Source of the DNA: Rhodococcus maanshanensis NBRC 100610
GTDB taxonomy: Bacteria; Actinomycetota; Actinomycetes; Mycobacteriales; Mycobacteriaceae
DNA: 64,000 nucleotides
Direction of reading: 5' to 3'
Assembly: GCF_001894865.1 (NCBI RefSeq)
Contig: NZ_BCXA01000015.1
Span: 1 to 64,000 of the forward strand
Made by a program: the position numbers and the translations under genes. Numbering within the stretch: position 1 is the first letter of the stretch; the number at the start of each line of letters is the position of its first letter. The notes beneath the pieces are model-generated. The model was not told the DNA's origin. It saw nothing but the letters and a program-made list of their open reading frames with translations, and did not search any database. Shown here piece after piece: positions 1 to 9,600 of this stretch.

Positions 1-1779
1 CCCGCCGCGGCCCCGAGGGCGCCGCAGGCCGCGCCGTCCGCCGCGCGCGCCGTCGCGCCGGTGCTGGCGCCGCCCGGCGTCTCCAAGGTCGAGTGGATCA
101 CCGATCGGCGCGTGGCCCTGTGGGTCGACTCCGCCGCGATGGGTGCCCCGTTCCAGGTTCAGGTCCTGCTGGCCAAGGACTGGAACTCGCGTCCCGACGC
201 ATCGTTCCCCGCGCTGTACATGCTCGATGGTCTGCGCGCGCGCGACGACGAGAGCGGCTGGACGATCGAGACCGACGCCGCGAACTTCTACGCGGACAAG
301 AACGTCAACGTGATCCTGCCGGTCGGCGGCGAGTCGAGCTTCTACGCCGACTGGCTCGCGCCGGACAACGGCAAGTTCTACAAGCTGGAGACCTTCCTGA
401 CGAAGGAGCTCCCGCCGGTCCTCGAGAACGGGCTGCGGACCACCACCACGCGCGGCATCATCGGCCTGTCCATGGGCGGCACCTCGGCGATGTTCCTCAC
501 CGAGCGGAACCCCGGCTTCTTCAAGTTTGCCGGCTCGTTCTCCGGCTACCTGAGCACCACCTCGCTCGGCATGCCGCAGGCGCTGCAGTACGCGATGACC
601 GACGCGGGCGGCTACAACGTCTCGAAGATGTGGGGCCCGCCCGGCAGCCCGGCATGGGCGGCGCACGACCCGTACACCAACGCCGAGAAGCTCAGGGGCG
701 TCAGCCTGTACGTCTCCAGCGGCAGCGGCATGACCGGTCCCTACGACCAGCCGTCCGGGATCCCCGGCGTCTCCACCAACTACGCGGGCATGGGTCTGGA
801 GATCCTGTCCCGGCTCAGCTCGCAGAGCTTTGCCACCAAGCTGAACAAGCTCGGCATTCCCGCGCAGGTCAACTACCGCCCGTCCGGCACGCATTCCTGG
901 CCGTACTGGCAGTTCGAGATGCACCAGGCCTGGCCGCAGGTGGCCAACGCCCTCGGCGTCGACGCCAGCGCTCCGAACTGCGGCACCGGCGGTTCCATCG
1001 CCGCGGTCGCGAACGCGAACCCGTGGCTCAGTGGCTGTGTCACCGGTGAATACGATGTCGCGGGTGGCAAGGCGCAGGACTTCCGCAACGGCCGGATCTT
1101 CTGGTCGCCCGGCACCGGCGCGCACGTGCTGACCGGCATGATCGGCGGCTCGTACCAGGCCAACGGCGGTCCCGCCGGGCCGCTCGGACTGCCGACCACG
1201 GACGAGAACGGCACCCCGGACGGGCGCGGACGCTACAACCACTTCGAGCGCGGCTCCATCTACTGGACCCCGCAGACCGGAGCGCACGCGGTCCGCGGCG
1301 CGATCAGGGACGAGTGGTCACGTCAGGGTTGGGAGCGCGGTCCGCTCGGCTACCCGATCCTCGACGAGGTGAAGGCGCCGGGCAAGGACGGCGCGATCCA
1401 GGGCTTCGAGATCGGCGCGATGTATCACAGCCCGCCGAACGGGACCCACGCCGTCCAGGGCCTGATCATGAAGAAGTACGGCGAACTGGGCTGGGAGGGT
1501 GGCTGGCTCGGCTTCCCGAGGACCAGCGAGGTCCCGGTCAAGGACAACGGCCGCTTCAACGAGTTCGAGAACGGCAACATCTACTGGAGTCCCCTGAGCG
1601 GGGCCTGGTCGGTGCGCAACGGCCCGATCTTCGACGCGTGGAAGAGCCAGAACTACGAGAACGGCAGGCTGGGCTTCCCGGTTGGTGACCAGCGCGACAT
1701 CGCGGGTGGGATCCAGCAGGACTTCCAGGGCGGAAACATCACGGTCCGCAACGGTAAAGCGGAGATCCACAACCGTTAG
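1..1779 (+). CDS. Secreted mycolyltransferase (Ag85 type) with C-terminal LGFP repeats, 5' partial
   Basis: The frame is open from base 1, so the true start and signal peptide lie outside the window; the GTG at 61 is internal. The first ~320 visible residues are an antigen-85/esterase-D alpha/beta hydrolase. The nucleophile elbow GLSMGG has its Ser codon at 469-471, and a late GTHSWPYW motif carries the catalytic His. Enzymes of this family move mycolic acid between trehalose and arabinogalactan outside the membrane. Four LGFP-type repeats follow (GPLGLPTTDE ~1177, GPLGYPILDE ~1339, WLGFPRTSE ~1504, RLGFPVGDQ ~1666). By family knowledge such repeats help anchor the protein to the wall; they are typical of corynebacterial and nocardial mycolyltransferases and absent from mycobacterial Ag85. 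It heads the mycolate gene block. The family call is firm; which paralogue it is remains open. Confidence 0.93.
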   Translation, partial: PAAAPRAPQAAPSAARAVAPVLAPPGVSKVEWITDRRVALWVDSAAMGAPFQVQVLLAKDWNSRPDASFPALYMLDGLRARDDESGWTIETDAANFYADKNVNVILPVGGESSFYADWLAPDNGKFYKLETFLTKELPPVLENGLRTTTTRGIIGLSMGGTSAMFLTERNPGFFKFAGSFSGYLSTTSLGMPQALQYAMTDAGGYNVSKMWGPPGSPAWAAHDPYTNAEKLRGVSLYVSSGSGMTGPYDQPSGIPGVSTNYAGMGLEILSRLSSQSFATKLNKLGIPAQVNYRPSGTHSWPYWQFEMHQAWPQVANALGVDASAPNCGTGGSIAAVANANPWLSGCVTGEYDVAGGKAQDFRNGRIFWSPGTGAHVLTGMIGGSYQANGGPAGPLGLPTTDENGTPDGRGRYNHFERGSIYWTPQTGAHAVRGAIRDEWSRQGWERGPLGYPILDEVKAPGKDGAIQGFEIGAMYHSPPNGTHAVQGLIMKKYGELGWEGGWLGFPRTSEVPVKDNGRFNEFENGNIYWSPLSGAWSVRNGPIFDAWKSQNYENGRLGFPVGDQRDIAGGIQQDFQGGNITVRNGKAEIHNR

Positions 1780-1791
1780 CCCCCTTCGCAC

Positions 1792-1829
1792 ACGGGCCGG
1801 TGGCCGGGTGAACCCGGCGACCGGCCCGT
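1792..1829 (+). terminator. GC-rich hairpin after the mycolyltransferase
   Basis: Arms ACGGGCCGGT (1792-1801) and ACCGGCCCGT (1820-1829) enclose a second stem GCCGGGT/ACCCGGC (1803-1809 with 1812-1818) and a two-base loop, with one mismatch between the stems. It starts 12 nt after the stop codon. There is no clear U tract, as is common for actinobacterial terminators. Confidence 0.7.
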
Positions 1830-1928
1830 TCGCGTCGGTAGCCTGTTCAACGACACCCGCGTGGCCGTCGGCACGTCGCCCGCCGGGTGGGCCGCACCCG
1901 CAGATCACGAATCCGAGGACTGAACTCA

Positions 1929-2462
1929 ATGCTTGTTTCCACTCGTAACTCCCTCGCCAGGGCGCTCACGGTCGGCGCGCTCGTGGCGGTCACCGGCGGC
2001 CTGCTCGCGGGTTGTGGCAGCGACGACTCGACGGCCAGCAGCACGCCAACCCTGACCACCGGTTCCAAGTCCGCGCCCGCACCCGAGACCTCGATCGAGG
2101 TGCCCCCGTACACCACCCCTGCCGTCGCGGCGACCGCGCCCCCGGAGACGCCCGAGGCGGTCCCGAGCGGCTTCCCCGGCCCCACGGAGGCCCCCGCGAT
2201 CGACGATCGCGGCAAGGCCTACCTGGAGGCGCTGAAGAAGGGCGGCATCGCCGTCGCCGACAACGGTGACATCGCGATCGTGACCGCGAACTACATCTGT
2301 GGCGCCAAGGTCAGCGGCGCGAACAGCGAAGAGGTCACCGCCTATGTCACCGGCATGGCGGGTGCGGAGGCCAGCATCACCGGCGCGACGATGACGCCGG
2401 AGCAGGCCGCCGAGGCAGCCAAGGTGTACATCGACGCCGCCAACGCCCACTACTGCAAGTAG
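1929..2462 (+). CDS. DUF732-family lipoprotein
   Basis: This predicted 177-aa exported lipoprotein has a signal peptide ending in the lipobox LLAGC (Cys ~29). A Ser/Thr/Pro/Ala-rich linker of about 60 residues follows. The C-terminal ~80 residues resemble the small helical DUF732 domain of mycobacterial secreted proteins: AYLEALKKGGI near its start, ANYICGAK in the middle and NAHYCK at the end, so two Cys could form a disulfide. I chose ATG 1929 rather than the in-frame start at 1887 because the signal peptide begins there. The stop lies 6 nt before the next gene, so the two are probably co-transcribed. The molecular function is unknown; its setting suggests an envelope role. Confidence 0.8.
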   Translation: MLVSTRNSLARALTVGALVAVTGGLLAGCGSDDSTASSTPTLTTGSKSAPAPETSIEVPPYTTPAVAATAPPETPEAVPSGFPGPTEAPAIDDRGKAYLEALKKGGIAVADNGDIAIVTANYICGAKVSGANSEEVTAYVTGMAGAEASITGATMTPEQAAEAAKVYIDAANAHYCK

Positions 2463-2468
2463 TCGCGG

Positions 2469-3449
2469 ATGAATGCCGCCGGACGTAAGGGCCGCAAGTC
2501 GGGGCGCGGTGTGCTGCGCCTGCTCATCGTGCTCATCGTGGTGCTGCTCCTCGCGCTCGTCGCGTTGGTGGCCTGGTACCTGCTGGCCGGGCGGGTACCC
2601 GCGCCGCCGCCGGGCCCGGGCCCGGAGCCGGAGCGGCCGAGCGCCCAGCCGGCGAGCTGCCCGGACGTCCAGGTGGTCTCCATCCCTGGCACCTGGGAGT
2701 CGAGTGCGATCGACGATCCCTTCAACCCGGGCGCGAACCCGGCGTCGTTGATGCTCAACATCAGCAGGCCGCTGCAGGCGCAGTTCGGCGGCCAGCGCGC
2801 GGAGGTGTACACCGTCCCCTACGTGGCGCAGTTCTCGAACCCGGTGGCGCTGCCGCCGGACGGTCAGATGTCGTACAACAAGAGTCGCGGCGAGGGCACA
2901 GCCCGGGCCAGCGAGGCCATGTCGGCCATGCACGCGAACTGCCCGCTCACGACCTTTGTGCTGATGGGCTTCTCGCAGGGTGCGGTCATCGCAGGCGACC
3001 TCGCCTCGGCGATCGGCGCGGGCACCGGGCCGGTGCCCGCGGACCTGGTGCTCGGCGTCGGGTTGATCGCGGACGGCAGGCGTGAGCCGGGCACGGCGCA
3101 GATCGTCGGCGCGCCGGTGGCCGGTGTCGGCGCGGAGCTGTCGCTCGGCGGGCTGAAGGTGCCGGGAATGACGATGACAGGTCCCCGGCCGGGTGGTTTC
3201 GGGACGCTCGGCGATCGGGTGGTCGACATCTGCGCGCCGTCGGACGGCATCTGCGACGCGCCTGCGAACGCGTTCAACCCGGTGAACTTCCTCGGGAGCC
3301 TCGCGCGGATCGGCGAATACATCAACAACCCGGTCCATGCCATGTACAACTCGTTCGTGGTGGACCAAAACGGCACCACGGCAACACAGTGGATGACAAA
3401 CTGGGCCGCCGAGAAGGTGAGGTCCGCACCGACACCCGCTCACGAATAG
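2469..3449 (+). CDS. Cutinase-family envelope lipase (Culp6/Rv3802c-like)
   Basis: This 326-aa protein has one N-terminal membrane anchor (residues ~17-41), a Pro-rich linker and a cutinase-fold domain. The nucleophile elbow is GFSQGA; the Asp lies in the disulfide-type segment ICAPSDGICD and the His in NNPVHAMY, which completes a Ser-Asp-His triad. Rv3802c of M. tuberculosis has the same architecture and sits next to fadD32-pks13-accD4; it is known as an essential phospholipase/thioesterase linked to mycolate metabolism. The matching neighbourhood here supports orthology, with only one extra oxidoreductase gene between it and fadD32. The start follows the previous stop by 6 nt with a weak ribosome binding site, suggesting coupled translation. 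Confidence 0.88.
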   Translation: MNAAGRKGRKSGRGVLRLLIVLIVVLLLALVALVAWYLLAGRVPAPPPGPGPEPERPSAQPASCPDVQVVSIPGTWESSAIDDPFNPGANPASLMLNISRPLQAQFGGQRAEVYTVPYVAQFSNPVALPPDGQMSYNKSRGEGTARASEAMSAMHANCPLTTFVLMGFSQGAVIAGDLASAIGAGTGPVPADLVLGVGLIADGRREPGTAQIVGAPVAGVGAELSLGGLKVPGMTMTGPRPGGFGTLGDRVVDICAPSDGICDAPANAFNPVNFLGSLARIGEYINNPVHAMYNSFVVDQNGTTATQWMTNWAAEKVRSAPTPAHE

Positions 3450-3548
3450 TGGGAACGGTGTGATGCCGATAGAGTGGCCCACCGGCCACGTTGCCGTACC
3501 GCGCCGTCCAGTACCCCCGTTTTGCCCAGGTTTCAGGAGAAATGATCG

Positions 3549-4541
3549 ATGAGTTCCGCCGACGCACCCGCGCCGCGCAAGTTCCGGTTTGCCGCCGGCG
3601 GAGAGGGTAACGCCGAAGAGGGTGGCGCCCGCCGATTCGTCAAGTTGGCCCAGAAGGCCGAGGAACTCGGTTACGACAGCTTCATGATTCCCGACCACCT
3701 CGGCAATCAGGTCGGTCCGATCGCCGCGCTCGGCGCACTCGCGGTGGCGACCGACAAGATCCGGATCGGGACCGCGGTGTTGGCCAATGGGTTCCGGCAC
3801 CCGGCCGTGCTCGCCAAGGACGCGGCGACGATCGACGTGCTGTCCGGCGGACGGCTCGAGCTCGGCATCGGCGCGGGCTGGATGAAGGAAGAGTTCGACA
3901 AGGGCGGCATCACGTACGACAGCCCGGGCGTTCGCATCGCCAAGCTCGCGGAGTCCCTCGAGATCCTCGACACGCTGCTGCGCGGCCAGGAGTGCAACTT
4001 CCAGGGCGAGTACTACCAGATCAACGGGCTCAAGGGCAGTCCGCGGCCCCGGCAGGGCCCGCGCCCGCCCATCGTGGTCGGCGGTGGTGGCCCGAAGATG
4101 CTGGCGCTGGCGGCCAAGTACGCGGACATCATCTCGCTCGCCCCGCCCAGTAACAAGGACGGCAAGATGCTGCTGTCCGGCATCACGATGGAGGCGACCG
4201 CCGCGCGGGTCGAGCGCATCCGCGAGGCCGCGGGCGACCGGTTCGACGACATCGAGCTGAACTGGACGATCACCACGATCATGCCGACCGATGATCGGGA
4301 GGCCATGGCCGAGATGGCGCTGGCGGCCCTGGACAACGGGTACCCGCCGAACATCGAGGTGGACGTCAAACTCACGGTGGAGCAGATCCTGAACTCCCCG
4401 TACCTCGCATTCGGCTCCTACGAGGAGATCGCGGACCAGATCCGCAGCGTGCGGGCGCAGACCTCCATGTCCTACGTGGGGATCTTCCCCACGCAGATGG
4501 AGGCATTCGCTCCGGTGATACCCCTGCTCAAGGGTGAATGA
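3549..4541 (+). CDS. LLM-class F420-dependent oxidoreductase
   Basis: This 330-aa protein is a luciferase-like TIM barrel. Family signatures include ELGYDSFMIPDHLG near the N-terminus, the IGTAVLANGFRHPAVLAKDAATIDVLSGGR region split by short loops, LGIGAGW, and PPIVVGGGG. Such enzymes use coenzyme F420 (some use FMN) to oxidise or reduce varied substrates; the substrate is not readable here. ATG 3549 is preceded by CAGGAG, while an ATG at 3542 is out of frame. It lies between the cutinase-type lipase and fadD32, an insertion relative to the mycobacterial order. A 177-nt gap follows, so fadD32 probably has its own promoter. Confidence 0.85.
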   Translation: MSSADAPAPRKFRFAAGGEGNAEEGGARRFVKLAQKAEELGYDSFMIPDHLGNQVGPIAALGALAVATDKIRIGTAVLANGFRHPAVLAKDAATIDVLSGGRLELGIGAGWMKEEFDKGGITYDSPGVRIAKLAESLEILDTLLRGQECNFQGEYYQINGLKGSPRPRQGPRPPIVVGGGGPKMLALAAKYADIISLAPPSNKDGKMLLSGITMEATAARVERIREAAGDRFDDIELNWTITTIMPTDDREAMAEMALAALDNGYPPNIEVDVKLTVEQILNSPYLAFGSYEEIADQIRSVRAQTSMSYVGIFPTQMEAFAPVIPLLKGE

Positions 4542-4718
4542 GAACGGCGCTGTCTGTAACATGCTGTTGGTTTGGGATGGGGCGCGCGCCGTTACCGATC
4601 TGAGACCTGCACGCATTGTCACCACTAGTCACTATTTGCACGATCCCAGGCGGCTGCAGGGGATGGAGCTCACCGGTGTTCGTCGCGTTCACCGGGAGCT
4701 TGCCTTGGAGGAGAAGGT

Positions 4719-6602
4719 ATGAAGAACTTCGATGACTACGTCGACGACGCCGGCAACATCAGGCTGATGCCCGGCAGCACGCTCGTCGATCACGTCGAAC
4801 AGCACACCCGCGAGAACGCGGACGAGCTGGCATACCGCTATATCGACTACTCCCGGGAGCGGGACGGTGAGGTACACGAGCTCACCTGGACCCAGTTCGG
4901 CAACCGGCTGCGCGCCGTCGCCGCCCGCCTCCAGCAGGTGACCGAGCCCGGCCAGCGGGTCGCGATCCTGGCGCCCCAGGGCCTGGACTACGTCATCTCC
5001 TTCTTCGCCGCCATGCACGCGGGCACCATCGCGGTGCCGCTGTTCGATCCGGACGAGCCCGGCCACGGCGACCGCCTGCACGCGGTCCTCGGCGACTGCA
5101 AGCCGTCGGCGATCCTCACGGCGTCCACCTCCGCCGCCGGTGTCCGCCAGCTCTTCCGTTCGCTGCCCGCCGCGGAGCGCCCCCGCATCATCGCGGTCGA
5201 CGCGATCCCGGACACCGTCGGCGAGACCTGGGTGTACCCCGAGATCGGGCTCGACGACATCGCGTACCTGCAGTACACCTCCGGTTCGACCCGGGTGCCC
5301 GCAGGCGTGGAGATCACCCACCGGGCGGTCGGCACCAACGCGCTGCAGATGGTCGACGCGATCGAGCTGACCACCGACTCCCGCGGCGTCACCTGGCTGC
5401 CGCTGTTCCACGACATGGGCCTGCTCACGGTGATCCTGCCCGCGCTTGGCGGCAAGTACATCACCATCATGTCGCCGCGCGCGTTCGTGCAGCGCCCGTA
5501 CCGCTGGATCAAGGAACTGGCCGCGATCACCGACGGCGCGGGCACCTTCGCCGCGGCGCCGAACTTCGCCTTCGAGCACGCCGCGGCCCGCGGGCTGCCG
5601 AAGGACGGCGAGACCCTCGACCTGAGCAACGTCATCGGCCTGATCAACGGCAGCGAGCCGGTCACGACCTCGTCGATGCGCAAGTTCAACGACGCGTTCG
5701 GGCCGTACGGGCTGCCGAAGACCGCGATCAAGCCGTCGTACGGCATGGCAGAGGCGACGCTGTTCGTCTCGTCCACCAAGCACAGCGACGAGGCCAAGGT
5801 CATCTACGTCGACCGCGCCCAGCTCAACGAGGGCCGCATGGTCAAGGTGGACAAGGACGCCGACGGCGCCATCCCGCAGGTCTCCTGCGGCTACGTCTCG
5901 CGCAGCCAGTGGGCCGCGATCGTGGACGCCGACACCGGCGCCGAGGTCGAGGACGAGTACGTCGGCGAGATCTGGCTGCACGGCAACAACATGGGCCAGG
6001 GCTACTGGGGCCGCCCCGAGGAGACCGAGCAGACCTTCCACAACCGGTTGTCCTCCAAGATCGCCTCCGGCAGCCACGCCGAGGGCGCGCCCGAGGACTC
6101 GAACTGGATGCGCACCGGCGACTACGGCGTGTACGTCGACGGCGAGCTGTACATCACCGGCCGCGTCAAGGACCTGGTGATCGTCGACGGCCGCAACCAC
6201 TACCCGCAGGACCTCGAGGCGACCGCACAGGAGGCGAGCGCCGCGCTGCGCCCCGGCTTCGTCGCGGCGTTCGCGGTGCCCGCGAACCAGCTCCCGAAGG
6301 AGGTGTTCGAGGCGGGCACCGGCCTGACCTTCGACGCCGACGACGCCTCCGAGCAGCTCGTCCTGGTCGGCGAGCGCGCACCGGGCGCGGGCAAGGCCGA
6401 TCCGGCCCCGATTGCCGACGCGGTGCGCGCGGCGATCTCCACCCGGCACGGCGTCACCGCCCGTGACGTGCTGCTGGTGCCTGCCGGGTCCATCCCGCGT
6501 ACCTCCAGCGGCAAGATCGCCAGGCGCGCCTGCAAGGCCGCATACATCGAGGGGACGCTCCGTGGTGGTTACACGCAGACCGCGTTCCCCGATAGCGTGT
6601 AA
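4719..6602 (+). CDS. fadD32: Long-chain fatty-acid AMP ligase FadD32
   Basis: The 627-aa product belongs to the adenylate-forming FAAL family. It activates the long meromycolic acid as acyl-AMP and loads it on the N-terminal carrier domain of Pks13. The ATP-binding loop [15 protein letters not shown] is near residue 183, the FDMGL-type motif reads PLFHDMGLL, and the hinge motif MRTGDYG is near residue 464, followed by [28 protein letters not shown] near the C-terminus carries the conserved Lys. The length matches FadD32 (~630 aa) and pks13 follows 35 nt downstream, the canonical order. ATG 4719 has a strong GGAGGAGAAGG site. The 177-nt leader contains TTGTCA at 4616 as a possible -35 element, without a convincing -10. 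Confidence 0.96.
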   Translation: MKNFDDYVDDAGNIRLMPGSTLVDHVEQHTRENADELAYRYIDYSRERDGEVHELTWTQFGNRLRAVAARLQQVTEPGQRVAILAPQGLDYVISFFAAMHAGTIAVPLFDPDEPGHGDRLHAVLGDCKPSAILTASTSAAGVRQLFRSLPAAERPRIIAVDAIPDTVGETWVYPEIGLDDIAYLQYTSGSTRVPAGVEITHRAVGTNALQMVDAIELTTDSRGVTWLPLFHDMGLLTVILPALGGKYITIMSPRAFVQRPYRWIKELAAITDGAGTFAAAPNFAFEHAAARGLPKDGETLDLSNVIGLINGSEPVTTSSMRKFNDAFGPYGLPKTAIKPSYGMAEATLFVSSTKHSDEAKVIYVDRAQLNEGRMVKVDKDADGAIPQVSCGYVSRSQWAAIVDADTGAEVEDEYVGEIWLHGNNMGQGYWGRPEETEQTFHNRLSSKIASGSHAEGAPEDSNWMRTGDYGVYVDGELYITGRVKDLVIVDGRNHYPQDLEATAQEASAALRPGFVAAFAVPANQLPKEVFEAGTGLTFDADDASEQLVLVGERAPGAGKADPAPIADAVRAAISTRHGVTARDVLLVPAGSIPRTSSGKIARRACKAAYIEGTLRGGYTQTAFPDSV

Positions 6603-6637
6603 GACAACCTCTTCTTGACGGGTAGCGTGGTGTGTTG

Positions 6638-9600
6638 ATGGCTGAGACAGAGATGACGGTCGCGCAGCTGCGCGAATGGCTGCGCAACTGGGTTGCCGAG
6701 GCGACCGGGCAACCGGTCGATCAGATCTCGGATGACCGTCCGATGGAGGAGTTCGGGCTCTCGTCCCGGGACGCCGTCGCTCTGAGCGGGGAGATCGAGG
6801 AACTGGTCGGCATCACGCTGAACGCCACGGTCGTCTACCAGCACCCCACGATCGCTGCGCTGGCGACCCTGATCATCGAGGGCGAGCCGGAGGTCCCCGA
6901 CGAGCCCGAGGACGCGGCGTACTACGCGATCAAGGACACGTCGCAGTCGCACGACATCGCGATCGTCGGCCTGTCCAGCCGGTTCCCCGGCACCGGTCAC
7001 ACCCCCGACGAGATGTGGCGACTGCTCATCGAGGGCCGCGACGCGGTCACCGAGCTGCCGAAGGGCCGCTGGGCAGAGTTCGCCGCCGACCCGCAGATTG
7101 CCGCCGCAATCGAGACGGCCAACACCAAGGGTGGCTACCTCGACGACGTCAAGGGCTTCGACGCCGAGTTCTTCGCGATGTCGCCGCTCGAGGTCCGCAA
7201 CGTCGACCCGCAGCACCGGTTGGCACTGGAGCTCACCTGGGAGGCGCTCGAGCACGCCCGCATCCCGGCCAGCGAGCTCAAGGGCGAGCAGGTCGGTGTG
7301 TTCATCGGCAGCTCGGCCAACGACTACCAGCTGCTCGCGGTCAGCGATCCGGTGCACGCGCACCCCTACGCCCTCACCGGCACCTCGACCGCCATCGTCG
7401 CGAACCGGGTGTCCTACTACTTCGACTTCCGCGGCCCCTCAATCGCCATGGACACCGCGTGCTCGTCCTCGCTGGTGGCCGTGCACCAGGCCGTGCGGTC
7501 GCTGCGCACCGGTGAGTCCGACCTCGCGCTCGCGGGCGGCGTCAACATGCTCGTCGCGCCCGCAGCGAGTCTCGGCTTCAACGAGATCGGAATGTTCGCC
7601 GAGGACGGCAGAATCAAGGCCTTTTCCTCCGACGCGAACGGCATCGTCCGCGCCGAGGGCGGCGGCCTGGTCGTCCTCAAGCGCCTCGAGGACGCCGAGC
7701 GCGACGGCGACGACATCCTCGCGGTGATCGCAGGCTCGGCCGTCAACCAGGACGGCCGCTCCAATGGCATTGTCGCCCCGAACCCTGACGCGCAGGCCGC
7801 CGTGCTGCGCAGCGCCTACCGCGACGCGGGCATCGCGCCGTCCGGTGTCGACTACATCGAGGCGCACGGCACCGGCACCATCCTCGGCGACCCGATCGAG
7901 GCGGACGCCCTCGGCCGGGTGGTCGGCCGCGGCCGCGGGGCCGACAAGCCGGCGCTGCTCGGCAGCGCGAAGACCAACTTCGGGCACCTCGAGGCCGCCG
8001 CGGGCGCCGCGGGCCTGATCAAGGTCGTGCTCGCGATGCGGGAGGACAAGCTCCCCCCGTCGCTGAACTACGCGGGCCCGAACCCGTACATCGACTTCGA
8101 CAAGGCGCACCTGCAGGTGATCCCCGAGGCCACCGACTGGCCGCGGTACACCGGCCGCGCCGTCGCGGGTGTCTCCGGCTTCGGCTTCGGTGGCACCAAC
8201 GCGCACGTCGTGGTCCGCGAGTACGAGGCGCCTGCGGCGCCCGTGAGCACTTCCGGCCCCGACGAGGACCAGAAGGACACACAGGCAGCGGAGCTGCTCG
8301 ATGTCGAGACGGAGGCAGCGGGTGTGCTCGCCGACGCCGCCGAGTCGATGGGCGTAGAGCCCGCCGTGGCCGCCGAGCAGGCCGAGACCCAGGCAGAGCC
8401 GACGCCGGTGCTGCTCGCGGTCTCCGCCTCGATGCCCTCGCGCCGCCGCCGCGCCGCCGCCGACCTGGCCGACTGGCTGGAGACCGAGGCCGGCAGCACG
8501 ACCCCGCTCGAGGACGTCGGCCGCACGCTGGCCCGCCGCAACCACGGCCGTTCCCGTGCGGTGGTGCTCGCACGCACCCGCGCCGAGGCCATCACCGGCC
8601 TGCGCGCGGTCGCAGCGGGCAAGCCCGGCCAGGGCGTGCTGTCCGCGGACGCGCCCGCCTCCAACGGCCCGGTCTGGGTGTTCTCGGGCTTCGGTTCGCA
8701 GCACCGCAAGATGGCCAAGCAGCTGTACCTGAACAACGCCGTGTTCCGGAAGACGGTCGACGAGGTCGACGAGCTGATCGAGTACGAGGCCGGCTACAAG
8801 ATGGCCGAGAAGTTCCTCGACGACTCGGTCGACTACGACGTCGAGACCGCGCAGGTCGGCATCTTCACCATCCAGATCGGCCTGGCCGCGGTGCTCCGCC
8901 ACCACGGCGCCGACCTGGAGGCCGCGGTCGGGCACTCGATGGGTGAGGCGGCCGCCGCGTACGTCACCGGTGGGCTCTCGCTCGAGGACGCGGTCCGGGT
9001 CATCACCGCCCGCTCCCGGCTGATGGGCGAGGCCGAGTCGACGCTCGAGGGCGACGACATCCGCCTGATGGCGCTGGTGGAGTACAGCGCCGCCGAGATC
9101 GAGGGCGTGCTCGGGGACTTCCCGAACCTGGAGGTCTGCGTGTACGCCGCGCCGACCCACACGGTCATCGGTGGCCCGCAGCCCGAGGTGGAGGCCATCG
9201 TGGCCCGCGCCGAGGCCGAGGAGAAGCTCGGCCGGGTGCTGCAGACCAAGGGCGCCAGCCACACCTCGCAGGTGGACCCGCTGCTCGGCGAGCTGGCGGC
9301 CGAGCTGGCCGGCATCGAGCCGCACAAGCTGACGGCCGGGCTGTACTCCTCGGTCGACAAGGAGACCTTCTACCGGGCCGGGCACGACCCGATCCACCAG
9401 GTCGAGTACTGGACCAAGGGCCTGCGGCACAGCGTCTACTTCACCAATGCGGTGCGCCTGGCCGTCGACGCCGGGCACACCACGTTCGTCGAGCTGGCGC
9501 CGAACCCGGCGACGCTGATGTCGGTCGCGGCCACCGCGTTCGACGCGGGGCTGCACGACGCTCAGCTGATCCCGACCCTCAAGCGCAAGGAGGACGAGGA

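Noticed and set aside
4616-4645. A fadD32 promoter with TTGTCA at 4616
   Set aside because: The matching -10 is poor (CACGAT at 17-nt spacing), so it is mentioned only in the gene entry.
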